The notes below the pieces were generated by a model, which was given only the letters and a program-made list of their open reading frames with translations, was not told where the DNA came from and did no database searches. A DNA stretch of 64,000 nt. It comes from CAWUEX02 sp963921305. GTDB lineage: Bacteria > Pseudomonadota > Alphaproteobacteria > Rhodospirillales > Rhodospirillaceae. This document shows, in pieces, positions 1 through 8,027 of this stretch. The position numbers were made by a program, and so were the translations under genes. The stretch spans positions 248,001 through 312,000 of the forward strand of contig CAWUEX030000002.1 of NCBI GenBank assembly GCA_963921305.4. Reading direction: 5' to 3'. Every line of letters starts with the position of its first letter. Positions within the stretch are counted from its first letter, which is position 1.

Positions 1-2
1 GG

Positions 3-596
3 TGGTTTCAGGGGCGTATGGAGTTTGGCCCCCGCGCCCTGGGATGCCGTTCGATCCTGGGCAACCCGACCGATCCGGACGCGCAGAAAACCATTAATCT
101 AAAGGTCAAATTCCGGGAGAATTTCCGGCCCTTTGCGCCCGCGGTTCTAGCGGAGGACCTGAGCGACTGGTTCGATCTCTCGGACAACAGCCCGTATATG
201 CTGGTGGTTGCACCGGTTGGGAATGATCACTGCCTTCCCCTGAGCCGCTTGGATAAGGAGCGCCGCGGTGTCGACCGTGTCAATGCGGTGCGCTCGACCA
301 TACCAGCGGTGACCCATGTGGATTACTCCGCCCGAGTGCAAACTGTGCACCAAGACACCAACCCGCTGTTCCACCGCCTGATTTCCGCCTTCAAGGGAAA
401 AACCGGAGTGCCGATCCTTATCAACACCAGCTTCAACGTCAGGGGCGAGCCGATTGTCTGCACGCCTGAAGACGCGTTCCGCTGTTTTATGGCGACAGGA
501 TTGGACCTGCTGGTGATCGGCAATTGCGTGCTGCGTAAGCAGGATCAGAACCCTGACCTGGCCGAAGACTACACCAGCGCGTTTGCACCCGATTGA
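3..596 (+). CDS. Carbamoyltransferase (NodU/CmcH family), 3' part
   Basis: This is the C-terminal part of an O-carbamoyltransferase, open at the left edge. In frame from base 3 it reads WFQGR-MEFGPRALG, the conserved motif at the start of the family's C-terminal domain, so the ATG at 18 is internal. The later 'LINTSFNVRGEPIVCTPEDA' stretch is also typical. Family members move a carbamoyl group from carbamoyl phosphate to sugars, antibiotics or lipooligosaccharides. The true start and N-terminal Kae1-like domain lie outside the window, so the substrate cannot be judged. The last 28 bases overlap the convergent cheR gene. The family assignment is strong. Nodulation should not be inferred from the family name. 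Confidence 0.9.
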   Translation, partial: WFQGRMEFGPRALGCRSILGNPTDPDAQKTINLKVKFRENFRPFAPAVLAEDLSDWFDLSDNSPYMLVVAPVGNDHCLPLSRLDKERRGVDRVNAVRSTIPAVTHVDYSARVQTVHQDTNPLFHRLISAFKGKTGVPILINTSFNVRGEPIVCTPEDAFRCFMATGLDLLVIGNCVLRKQDQNPDLAEDYTSAFAPD

Positions 597-1468
597 AAGC
601 CGGCGGCAGCCCCGGCAAGCGCCAAGTTCTTTGCCACGGGCCGGTCTGGCCGATTGACCGCATAGAGACCCAGCTCAGTATTAACGGGCTTGAAGGCGCT
701 GGACACGCCGACCGCCGTCTCATCCACCCCCAGATAAAGCACGCCGTCGTCCGCGAGAAGACGCGCTATGTTCCCTAACACGCGTTTTTGGGTCGGCTTG
801 TCGAACAGTCTAATCACGTACCGGCAGAAGATGATGTCGAACGCCCCGAGCGCATATAGGTCCTCAATGAGGTTCCACCGCTTGAATTCCATACCAGCGC
901 GCAGCGAGTCATTGATCTTCCACTGGGTATCGCCGACTTGCTGAAAATTCCCCAGCAACATACGAATGGGCAAACCGCTTTGGACCTCGAATTGAGAGTA
1001 AATGCCCCGTTGGGCGCGCGATAAGGCGGCGTCGACCAAATCAATGGCGACGATTGAATGATCCCAGGCCGCGAGGTCATCACCCATCTCTTTGAGAGTC
1101 AGCGCGATCGAATACGCTTCCTGTCCCGTCGAAGTACCACAACTGAGAATACGGAACGACTTCTTAGACTGCCGGGCTTCGATTGTGTTTGGCAGGGTTA
1201 CTTGGCGAAAATGCTCGAATGGTTTCCAGTCCCGGAAAAAACTGGTGTCGAGGGTCATCATGGCCTCGACCACTTCATGCATCAGCGGCGGGTCGCCCCG
1301 CCGTATGCCGTCGAAGACATCCTGCAGCCCCTGAAAGCGCCGCCTGCGTATGACGGGCATAAGTTTGTTTTCAATCAGATATGACTTGTCCCGCGTGAGG
1401 ACGAGCCCGGACCGCTCGCGCAGCAAATCTGAAATGTACTGGAAGTCCTCTGGGGTCATAGCCGGCAT
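569..1468 (-). CDS. cheR: CheR-type chemotaxis protein methyltransferase
   Basis: A 299-residue CheR protein, which methylates glutamates on chemoreceptors using SAM. An all-helical N-terminal domain covers about residues 1-80 and a Rossmann SAM-binding domain follows, with motif I at about 107-118 (ILSCGTSTGQEAYS). Two usually conserved motifs differ: the family NETSFFRD is LDTSFFRD (residues 73-80), and FCRNVLIYF is FCRYVIRLF. Either ATG (residue 1 or 4) could start it, and neither has a strong ribosome-binding site. It is the last gene of a minus-strand set with a CheY and ChpT. No cheA, cheB or receptor gene is present, so the partner receptor is unknown. Family call firm; activity on classic receptors is inferred. 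Confidence 0.88.
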   Translation of the reverse strand: MPAMTPEDFQYISDLLRERSGLVLTRDKSYLIENKLMPVIRRRRFQGLQDVFDGIRRGDPPLMHEVVEAMMTLDTSFFRDWKPFEHFRQVTLPNTIEARQSKKSFRILSCGTSTGQEAYSIALTLKEMGDDLAAWDHSIVAIDLVDAALSRAQRGIYSQFEVQSGLPIRMLLGNFQQVGDTQWKINDSLRAGMEFKRWNLIEDLYALGAFDIIFCRYVIRLFDKPTQKRVLGNIARLLADDGVLYLGVDETAVGVSSAFKPVNTELGLYAVNRPDRPVAKNLALAGAAAGFQSGANALV

Positions 1469-1532
1469 GTACCACTACGAAAGCTGCCTGATGCGCGTGC
1501 ACGTCCACGAGATTTGAAACTCCGGCGCATGT

Positions 1533-1901
1533 TCAATCTATGACGCCGACAATGTGGAACTTCGCGCGAACGATGTCTCCATCGAAGGGCTTCATAATAT
1601 ATTCATCAGCCCCGGCATTGAGCGCCTGCTGAATGTGCTCGACGTCGTTCTCGGTTGCACAAAAGATGACCTTAATGCCTTCCCCGCCCGGCAGCTGCCG
1701 CAGTTCTTTGACGTACTCGATACCGGACAGACCTGGCATCTCCCAATCAAGCAGGACAACGTCCGGCAACCGGCTGCGGCTGATTTCAAGAGCTTTGGCC
1801 CCATCAGCAACTTCTTCCGCGGCGAACCCTAAATCTTCAACGATCCGGCTTGCGACCCGTCTCACCACGCGGGAATCATCAACTATCAAACATTGCTTCA
1901 T
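1533..1901 (-). CDS. CheY-like single-domain response regulator
   Basis: A 122-residue receiver domain with no output domain. It has the acidic pocket (VDDS, residues 7-10), the phospho-acceptor Asp52 in LLDWEMPG and the conserved lysine in YIMKPF. The ATG at 1901 was chosen over an upstream in-frame start at 1925 because GGAAG sits six bases before it and the protein then begins directly with the receiver fold (MKQCLIVDDS). It lies between cheR and chpT on the same strand. Such regulators either bind the flagellar motor or shuttle phosphate, and its place beside chpT favours a phosphorelay role, by inference. Confidence 0.9.
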   Translation of the reverse strand: MKQCLIVDDSRVVRRVASRIVEDLGFAAEEVADGAKALEISRSRLPDVVLLDWEMPGLSGIEYVKELRQLPGGEGIKVIFCATENDVEHIQQALNAGADEYIMKPFDGDIVRAKFHIVGVID

Positions 1902-2113
1902 GTGCGTCTTCCGGCCTCGCACCACGTTCGTCTCTGGCTCAGCGAGGCATGCCGTAAGGGATCGCCGCTAGATTAGAGGTTTTGGGTGTGGCGATAAACC
2001 AGCCAAAACAGAGTATGGACGACGAACGATGCGAGACGAAACGGTTTCACGCGCCACGTGGTGGCCCGGAACCATGAATTGACGTTGGCCGGCCAGGAAA
2101 TGTGCGGAAAAAA
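1902..2113. other. Intergenic stretch between chpT and cheY
   Basis: About 210 bases with no convincing gene. There is no clear terminator. It probably carries the cheY-cheR promoter on the minus strand, but no -35/-10 pair stood out. Confidence 0.4.
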
Positions 2114-2770
2114 TCAGCCGTGCCGTTCCACGATGACGGAAAGGCGTCCGTCCGATGCCTGGACGCGAATAATTCCACCACTATGTTCAATCACCTTTTT
2201 GGCGAAATGAGCCTGAACATTATGAGGCGTAAGTTGAATAGGCGCAGACCCGCCGAGGATGTCGACGAGGTCCTGCCGGAGGGTCATTTGGGAGTCAGCA
2301 CCGCCCTCGGCGACCAGGCTCAACTGTTTCTGAGCCTGCACGTAGGTGAGACTTACGTGGGACGCACCGGGTGCCGCCTCGAAGCACAGCAAAACCAAAT
2401 TTGCCAGAGAGGCACCTACAGCCTCTCCGAAAAGCTCAGACAGCGATTCAGATTCGGTTTCATCGAGCCACGAGACCGTGAGTGGGCGTGACGCACCGCC
2501 GACAGCATCAAGGTAATCCTGGAATGCACTCGAGACCGCGTCGCTGGTCACAGCGCCTTTGCCCGGCGACCCAAATGCAATGCGTAGAAACTTCAGTTTC
2601 TTGCCTGCAGCGCCTGCACTCATGCCCAAAAGATCAAGTGCCTCAGCGTCGATCATGTCCGGATCGCCACCGATCAGTTCGATGCCTGCAGAAATCGCGC
2701 CTACCGGGCCAGCCAAATCATGGCACAAGCGGGTACAGAGCATTCTTGAGATATCTAAGTCTGCTGACAT
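2114..2770 (-). CDS. chpT: ChpT-type histidine phosphotransferase
   Basis: A 218-residue protein with the DHp-like start of the alphaproteobacterial ChpT family. His17 lies in LCTRLCHDLAGPVGAI, the phospho-accepting motif, and a degenerate ATPase-like C-terminal half follows. In Caulobacter, ChpT passes phosphate from hybrid kinase CckA to CtrA and CpdR, controlling cell cycle and motility. It is the first gene of the chpT-cheY-cheR set, separated from cheY by about 210 bases that may hold a promoter. The neighbours suggest a motility or development phosphorelay. CckA and CtrA are not in the window. Confidence 0.88.
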   Translation of the reverse strand: MSADLDISRMLCTRLCHDLAGPVGAISAGIELIGGDPDMIDAEALDLLGMSAGAAGKKLKFLRIAFGSPGKGAVTSDAVSSAFQDYLDAVGGASRPLTVSWLDETESESLSELFGEAVGASLANLVLLCFEAAPGASHVSLTYVQAQKQLSLVAEGGADSQMTLRQDLVDILGGSAPIQLTPHNVQAHFAKKVIEHSGGIIRVQASDGRLSVIVERHG

Positions 2771-2893
2771 GTAAGGCTGCTGAATGGCTGAAGATCATTG
2801 CGAAACGTATTTAGAATGACCATATCAGGGTTCACGGAGTTTACCTACCTGTCTCGCTCTCCTATCGCCCACCCGTGAAAGGACGGTCTTCCG

Positions 2894-3088
2894 TTGGACT
2901 TCGACTTTGTTCCTGGCGCGTATGTCCGCAACCCTGAGTGTCCGGATTGGGGGTTGGGCCAGGTGCAATCTGCGATCGGGAACAAGGTTACCGTAAATTT
3001 CGAACATGCCGGAAAGGTTGTGCTGAATATCGAGAATGCCCAGCTTCATGTTGTCGATCCGGACGACGAAAGCGGGCGACCGGCCTAG
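2894..3088 (+). CDS. DUF3553 small protein
   Basis: A 64-residue protein starting at a TTG preceded by a purine-rich GAAAGGA stretch. It has the DUF3553 pattern: a hydrophobic start (FVPGAYVRNP), then WGLGQVQS and VTVNFEHAGKVVL, a small beta-rich SH3-like fold also seen at the end of some UvrD/PcrA helicases. Its function is not established. It is divergent from chpT and lies 80 bases upstream of moaA on the same strand, so it may be co-transcribed. No catalytic residues are evident. The family call rests on the WGLGQV and NFEHAGKVVL patterns. Confidence 0.75.
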   Translation: MDFDFVPGAYVRNPECPDWGLGQVQSAIGNKVTVNFEHAGKVVLNIENAQLHVVDPDDESGRPA

Positions 3089-3168
3089 CAGAACCGCACA
3101 TTCCGGTGCGGTCGCTGGCGAGGACATAATCACTGACAAGGCCGCCCAAGGCGTGATAAACGAGCCCT

Positions 3169-4158
3169 ATGATTGACCCGTTTGGAAGAGAAATTACGTA
3201 TTTGAGGGTATCGGTCACCGACCGGTGTGACCTGCGCTGCGTGTACTGCATGGCAGAGGACATGACCTTCCTGCCTAAGCGCGACCTCCTCACGTTAGAA
3301 GAACTTGACCGCCTGTGCAGCGCGTTTGTTGATTTGGGCGTCAGGAAACTACGCTTAACCGGTGGCGAGCCTCTAGTGCGCCGGAACGTGATGTCTTTGA
3401 TCAAATCTTTGGGACGGCATTTAGAGACAGGCAAACTCGACGAACTGACGCTGACCACCAACGGAACACGGCTGGCGGAATTTGCGAACCAGCTTGTCGA
3501 GGCCGGTGTCAAACGCATCAACGTGTCGCTCGACACACTCGACCCTGACCGGTTCCGAACCATCACGCGATGGGGCGATCTGGATAAAGTGCTTGGCGGC
3601 ATCGACGCCGCCCGTCAGGCCGGGTTACGCATAAAGATCAATACCGTGGCCATGCGCCATGTAAATGACGACGAATTCAGCGGGCTCATCAAATGGTGCG
3701 GTGAGCAAGGTTTCGACCTGACATTTATCGAAACGATGCCCATGGGCGACATCGACGGAGACCGCACCTCCCAGTACATGCCCCTGAGTCTGGTGAGGTC
3801 GGAATTGGAAAAGACCTGGACACTCCGGGACACCGACTATCAAACCGGCGGTCCTGCACGGTATACGCAGTGTCAGGAAACAGGACAGAGGATCGGGTTC
3901 ATCACTCCGATGACCCATAACTTCTGCGAGTCCTGCAATCGCGTCCGCCTCACGTGTACAGGCACGTTGTATATGTGCCTGGGTCAGGATGACGCTGCCG
4001 ATCTGCGCGCGCCGCTGAGGCAGAGTGAAGGAAATGAGCCGGTGGTCAACGCCATCCACGAAGCGATTGGCCGCAAGCCGCAGGGACATGACTTTGTCAT
4101 AGACCGCCGCAACAACCGCCCGGCCGTTCAGCGCCATATGAGTGTAACGGGCGGTTAG
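3169..4158 (+). CDS. moaA: GTP 3',8-cyclase MoaA
   Basis: A 329-residue radical SAM enzyme catalysing the first step of molybdenum cofactor synthesis, in which GTP becomes 3',8-cyclo-7,8-dihydro-GTP. The SAM cluster cysteines are C20, C24 and C27 (DRCDLRCVYC). A second cluster motif of three cysteines is near residues 253-270 (CESCNRVRLTC). The protein ends in Gly-Gly, the catalytic tail of the family, so it looks complete. No other moa gene is adjacent, and NAD kinase follows after 67 bases. Its presence implies at least one molybdoenzyme in the organism. Confidence 0.95.
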   Translation: MIDPFGREITYLRVSVTDRCDLRCVYCMAEDMTFLPKRDLLTLEELDRLCSAFVDLGVRKLRLTGGEPLVRRNVMSLIKSLGRHLETGKLDELTLTTNGTRLAEFANQLVEAGVKRINVSLDTLDPDRFRTITRWGDLDKVLGGIDAARQAGLRIKINTVAMRHVNDDEFSGLIKWCGEQGFDLTFIETMPMGDIDGDRTSQYMPLSLVRSELEKTWTLRDTDYQTGGPARYTQCQETGQRIGFITPMTHNFCESCNRVRLTCTGTLYMCLGQDDAADLRAPLRQSEGNEPVVNAIHEAIGRKPQGHDFVIDRRNNRPAVQRHMSVTGG

Positions 4159-4225
4159 CCAGAGTGGTGATTGCCGCCTATACTGGCGCGACTCCAGTTC
4201 GAACCCTTAACCGATTTGTTAACCC

Positions 4226-4993
4226 ATGAGTGATTCCCGCGTCGCCTTTGTCGCGACAGATACCGAACCCGCACAAGCAGCTTTATCCGAGCTAGAGCGT
4301 ATCTACGGCCGTGTTGACCCTGATGACGCGGACATAATCGTCGCGCTCGGCGGGGATGGATTCATGCTGGAAACCCTGCACAGATTTCTTCCGGCGGCCA
4401 AACCGGTGTTCGGGATGCATCGGGGAACTATCGGTTTTCTCATGAACGGTTTCGATGTCGAGAACCTGCCGGCGCGGTTGGCAAAGGCTGAAGCTGTGGA
4501 ACTGCATCCGTTGATCATGACCACCGTCGACGCCAATGGCGACGAGAGTTGGGCTCTGGCCATCAACGAAGTGTCTTTGCTGCGGGCCTCCCGGCAAGCC
4601 GCCAAGTTGAAGATTTATGTGAACGACCGATGCCGGCTGGATGAATTGGTGTGCGATGGCGCTCTCGTGTGCACGCCGGCCGGGAGCACGGCTTATAACC
4701 TTTCCGTTCATGGTCCCGTTCTGCCATTGGGGGCCGCCCTGCTGGCAGTAACCCCAATCAGCGCCTTTCGGCCACGCCGGTGGCGCGGTGCGATCGTGCC
4801 CGATACCGCTGAGATCAAGTTTGAGATCTTAGAGCCGCAAAAGCGCCCGGTCAGTGCCGTGGCAGACAGAGCAGAGATTCGCGATATCGTCAGCGTGACC
4901 GTCAAAGAGGATAGAAATCAGTCCATCAACCTGCTGTTTGATCCCGAACACAATTTGGAAGAGCGCATCCTTGCCGAGCAGTTCTCGCCTTGA
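4226..4993 (+). CDS. nadK: NAD kinase
   Basis: A 255-residue cytosolic enzyme that phosphorylates NAD to NADP. It shows the diagnostic GGDG motif (ALGGDGFMLETLH, near residue 42) and the second motif CTPAGSTAYNLS with the following GPVLP. Length matches the short alphaproteobacterial form. It follows moaA on the same strand and converges with the HAD gene. The start is the first in-frame ATG; no strong Shine-Dalgarno is visible. Confidence 0.93.
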   Translation: MSDSRVAFVATDTEPAQAALSELERIYGRVDPDDADIIVALGGDGFMLETLHRFLPAAKPVFGMHRGTIGFLMNGFDVENLPARLAKAEAVELHPLIMTTVDANGDESWALAINEVSLLRASRQAAKLKIYVNDRCRLDELVCDGALVCTPAGSTAYNLSVHGPVLPLGAALLAVTPISAFRPRRWRGAIVPDTAEIKFEILEPQKRPVSAVADRAEIRDIVSVTVKEDRNQSINLLFDPEHNLEERILAEQFSP

Positions 4994-5061
4994 GGTAACG
5001 CTAGAGAACCGAGCTCTCAGGTCTGGCCTTAGCAGACCCGCACACAACACCGCACTCACCG

Positions 5062-5928
5062 TCACCACTGAAAGCCTGGAATGACGGCCCAGGGCTCATA
5101 TCCATGGTCCCGCGCCAGCCCCTTGGTCGAGTCCGGGTCAGCACGTGTTCCATATGTTGTACCGAGCACTTCGGCATGTATGCCGCCGGTACACCAGATG
5201 GATTTGAGGCCCGCGGCCGCGGCGCCGGCAACATCGGTTTCCAAGGCATCCCCGACCACGGCGACCCGCGCGGCATCAGCAACACCGAGGCGGTCCACCG
5301 CCAGGTGATAGACCGCGGGATCGGGCTTTCCCCGATAGACGGCTTTGCCACCCATGGCTTCATATCGCCTGGCGATGGCACCGGCACAGATCACCCGCTG
5401 CCCGTCGCGAATGACCACTTCGTCCGGATTGGCACAAATCATGGGAAGTGACCGCGCGCACGCCGAAGCCAATATGGCTTCATAGTCTTCAAGCGAGTCC
5501 GTTACTTCGACAGGCCCTGTGTTAAGCAGGAAGTCGCATGTTTCGATATCTTGAACCCGATCGATACCGGTCTCTTCGAGCACACTCACATCGCGCTCTG
5601 GGCCGATATGATAGGCCCGCGGCCCCAGGTCCACAAAGACATCTGATGTGCGCGCGCGCAGCTCTTGCCACGTTGCCTCACCGGACGAAAATATATCGCC
5701 ATACAGAGCCCTTGCGATTCCCATTCTCTCCATGCTGTCCACCAAGGTGTAGCTGCGCCGCGGTGCGTTGGAGAGCAATATGGTTTTCTTGCCGGCTCGC
5801 TCGATTTCCTTGAACGTTTCTGTGACGCCCGGATATGCGGTCACGCCGTCATGCACCAACCCCCAGAGGTCGAGGATAAAGCCGTCGATATCGCCTGCGA
5901 TTTCGGACAGACCGTCGATAAATTTCAT
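5062..5928 (-). CDS. HAD class IIA phosphatase (TIGR01459-like)
   Basis: A 288-residue HAD hydrolase of the NagD-like class IIA group. Motif I is DLWGLVHDG around Asp20, with Trp where most HADs have the second Asp; this is usual for the subgroup. A late GDALETDVAGAAAAG motif supplies the metal-binding aspartates, and the large cap between them fits class IIA. Likely a cytosolic small-molecule phosphatase of unknown substrate. Its ATG overlaps the stop of pyrD by four bases (ATGA), so the two are translationally coupled. Confidence 0.85.
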   Translation of the reverse strand: MKFIDGLSEIAGDIDGFILDLWGLVHDGVTAYPGVTETFKEIERAGKKTILLSNAPRRSYTLVDSMERMGIARALYGDIFSSGEATWQELRARTSDVFVDLGPRAYHIGPERDVSVLEETGIDRVQDIETCDFLLNTGPVEVTDSLEDYEAILASACARSLPMICANPDEVVIRDGQRVICAGAIARRYEAMGGKAVYRGKPDPAVYHLAVDRLGVADAARVAVVGDALETDVAGAAAAGLKSIWCTGGIHAEVLGTTYGTRADPDSTKGLARDHGYEPWAVIPGFQW

Positions 5929-7010
5929 TTTGCCTCCCCTGCACGGTGATCCGCTCCAACTGCTTCCGAGACCGATGTAAAACCGGCTGCCGTCAAACCC
6001 GCGCGCAGCTCGTCTTTTATGCGTTGAATGAGAGAGGGACCCTGAAAAACAAGCGCAGAGTATAGCTGAATCAACACCGCGCCCGCCTTAACCTTGGCGA
6101 GCACATCGTCGCCGGACGCGATGCCACCCACGCCGATAAGCGGAATACGGCCGCCAGTGCGCGCGTAGATTCGGCGCAGCAATGCTGTTGACGGCTCAAG
6201 TAACGGCGCCCCACTTAGCCCCCCGGACTCCGCTTTGTGGGGAGAGACCAAGGAGGGTGGGCGTGCCGTCGTCGTGTTCGAGACCACCAGCCCCGCGACC
6301 GCCTCGTGCGCAGCGAAGTCACATAGGTCATCCACATCCTGGTCTTCGAGATCGGGGGCTATTTTGATGAGAACGACGGGCTTACGGGTATTCACAGCCT
6401 GGAGCGACGCGTCGCGAACACCGTTGAGGATGCCAGCCAATTTGTCCGGATTCTGTAAAGCCCTGAGTCCCGGTGTGTTTGGCGAGGAGACATTGATGGT
6501 CAGGATGTCGGCCAAAGGTGCGAGTTTGCCGGCCAGCGCCGCATAATCCGCAACCGGATCGTCAGAGTTTTTGTTCAGCCCGAGATTGACCGAAACAGGA
6601 CCCGCCAATCCAACATCTCTTTGGCGTGACAGGGCCTGGACAAAGGCATCGGCCCCAACACTGTTCAAGCCCATGCGATTTATCACCGCCCGGTCCTCGG
6701 CAAGGCGAAACAGCCGCGGCTTGGGATTGCCCGGCTGGGGGTGCAACGTGACCCCGCCGAGTTCAACAAAACCGAAGCCCAGTCCAAACAGACTTGCGGC
6801 AACCTCCGCGTGCTTGTCGAAGCCAGCAGCCAAACCAATTGGATTGCCGAAGGTCAGTCCCCAGACCTCTGTTTTGAGGTGCTGATCATCTCCCCGTCCA
6901 CCCAAAAGCGATGCTGGGGCGTATTTGAGGGCGGTCAACGCTACTCCGTGTGCCGTTTCCGCCGGCATGGCCCACAACAACGGTTTTATTAGTGAATAGG
7001 CGTCAGGCAC
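5925..7010 (-). CDS. pyrD: Dihydroorotate dehydrogenase (quinone), class 2
   Basis: A 361-residue FMN enzyme that oxidises dihydroorotate to orotate in pyrimidine synthesis and passes electrons to quinone at the membrane. It has the FMN-site segment FGNPIGLAAGFDKHAE, the catalytic loop NVSSPNTPGLR with serine as base (class 2), NTTTARP, and a C-terminal GGIASGDDVLAKVKAGA phosphate-binding region. The N-terminal helical extension of class 2 enzymes is present (YSLIKPLLWAMPAETAH). The HAD gene follows with an ATGA overlap. Confidence 0.95.
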   Translation of the reverse strand: MPDAYSLIKPLLWAMPAETAHGVALTALKYAPASLLGGRGDDQHLKTEVWGLTFGNPIGLAAGFDKHAEVAASLFGLGFGFVELGGVTLHPQPGNPKPRLFRLAEDRAVINRMGLNSVGADAFVQALSRQRDVGLAGPVSVNLGLNKNSDDPVADYAALAGKLAPLADILTINVSSPNTPGLRALQNPDKLAGILNGVRDASLQAVNTRKPVVLIKIAPDLEDQDVDDLCDFAAHEAVAGLVVSNTTTARPPSLVSPHKAESGGLSGAPLLEPSTALLRRIYARTGGRIPLIGVGGIASGDDVLAKVKAGAVLIQLYSALVFQGPSLIQRIKDELRAGLTAAGFTSVSEAVGADHRAGEAK

Positions 7011-7168
7011 CGAATCGACCTTCAGTCAAAACAGGACATGTGTGTATTGAATATCAGAGGTCATATGGATTTCGTGCAGAAAAATGCCGTGTTGACAGGT
7101 CTTTTATTCCCCTGGCCGGTGCAATAAGGTTATGAAAGTGGAACGGTGATTTTGGGGAATTCGCTGAG

Positions 7169-7603
7169 TTGTCTACGTTGCAATCCGATCCCAAGCTGTC
7201 GTCTCGGGGCCTGGCACGGCTCATCGAGCAAGTCGGGAAGGCCTGCTATAACCTTGGCTATACCCCAGGTCTGAATCCAGCCCAATGGGCGGCCTTGCGG
7301 TATTTCCACGAAGCCACCACGGACCGCCGCACCGTTACCGGGTTTGCCAATTTTCAGGGGACGACAAAAGGCACGGCGTCACAGACAGTTGCCGCGCTTG
7401 TCCGCAAGGGTTACCTGAGACGGGTCGCTGACCGCAATGACCGGCGTGTCCACCGCCTGGTTCTCACTGAGGAAGGCGAAGAACTGATCGCGCAAGATCC
7501 TTTGAAAGCGCTGGCAGCAGCGGTTGAGCACTTAGGTGAACAAGAGCGCTGGGCCCTCGCTGAGAATATGGAACGTGTCCTACGCGAGCTGTTAAAAGCG
7601 TAG
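7169..7603 (+). CDS. MarR family transcriptional regulator
   Basis: A 144-residue winged-helix regulator. The central helix-turn-helix and wing are recognisable (TKGTASQTVAALVRKGYL and DRNDRRVHRLVLTEEGE). The start is a TTG at 7169 with GGGGA upstream; no in-frame ATG precedes the domain. It is divergent from pyrD across a 158-base spacer and converges with the response regulator. MarR proteins usually repress nearby or own genes in response to small ligands; no operator could be assigned here. Confidence 0.85.
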   Translation: MSTLQSDPKLSSRGLARLIEQVGKACYNLGYTPGLNPAQWAALRYFHEATTDRRTVTGFANFQGTTKGTASQTVAALVRKGYLRRVADRNDRRVHRLVLTEEGEELIAQDPLKALAAAVEHLGEQERWALAENMERVLRELLKA

Positions 7604-7623
7604 CTACTTCAAAACGGCGCGCG

Positions 7624-8001
7624 TTAGCCGTCCGCTTTTCCGATCACGTCTTCAATCGTCTGTAGAAGCTCTTCTTTCTCAAACGGCTTATAAATAACCG
7701 CATTGGCGCCGAATGTGGATGCCAACGGCGCAGTGTATGTGAGGGGTGCATTGGGAGCTCCCCCTGAGATAACGACAACGGGAATATCGTTACCGTTGCC
7801 GCGAATCTCTTTCAGCAAGGCGATGCCATCCATTTCCGGCATCCAAATGTCGCTCACAACGAGATCAAAGGCACTGCCAGACAGTTTGTCCAAGGCCTCT
7901 TTTCCGTTTGCAGCGTCTTCCACGGAATGTCCCGCCGAGGCGAGAATCTCGCGCACTGACAAACTAACCTCGGGTGAATCTTCTACCAGAAGAACGTTCA
8001 C
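7624..8001 (-). CDS. Single-domain response regulator
   Basis: A 125-residue receiver domain without an output domain. The acidic pocket is VEDS at residues 6-9, phospho-acceptor Asp51 is in VVSDIWMPEMDG, the switch serine is in VVVISGG and the lysine is in VIYKPF. A longer-than-usual loop sits between the fourth strand and the lysine. It lies 26 bases downstream of the PAS histidine kinase on the same strand and is its likely partner. Output is unknown; it may relay phosphate onward. Confidence 0.88.
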   Translation of the reverse strand: MNVLLVEDSPEVSLSVREILASAGHSVEDAANGKEALDKLSGSAFDLVVSDIWMPEMDGIALLKEIRGNGNDIPVVVISGGAPNAPLTYTAPLASTFGANAVIYKPFEKEELLQTIEDVIGKADG

Positions 8002-8027
8002 GCTCTAACCCCTTGGGCAAGGCACCG

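Noticed and set aside
3..596. Carbamoyltransferase as evidence of nodulation genes
   Set aside because: The family is broad and no other nod gene is present.
5020..5038. Hairpin GGTCTG/CAGACC between nadK and the HAD gene
   Set aside because: No T tract follows on either strand, so a terminator cannot be supported.
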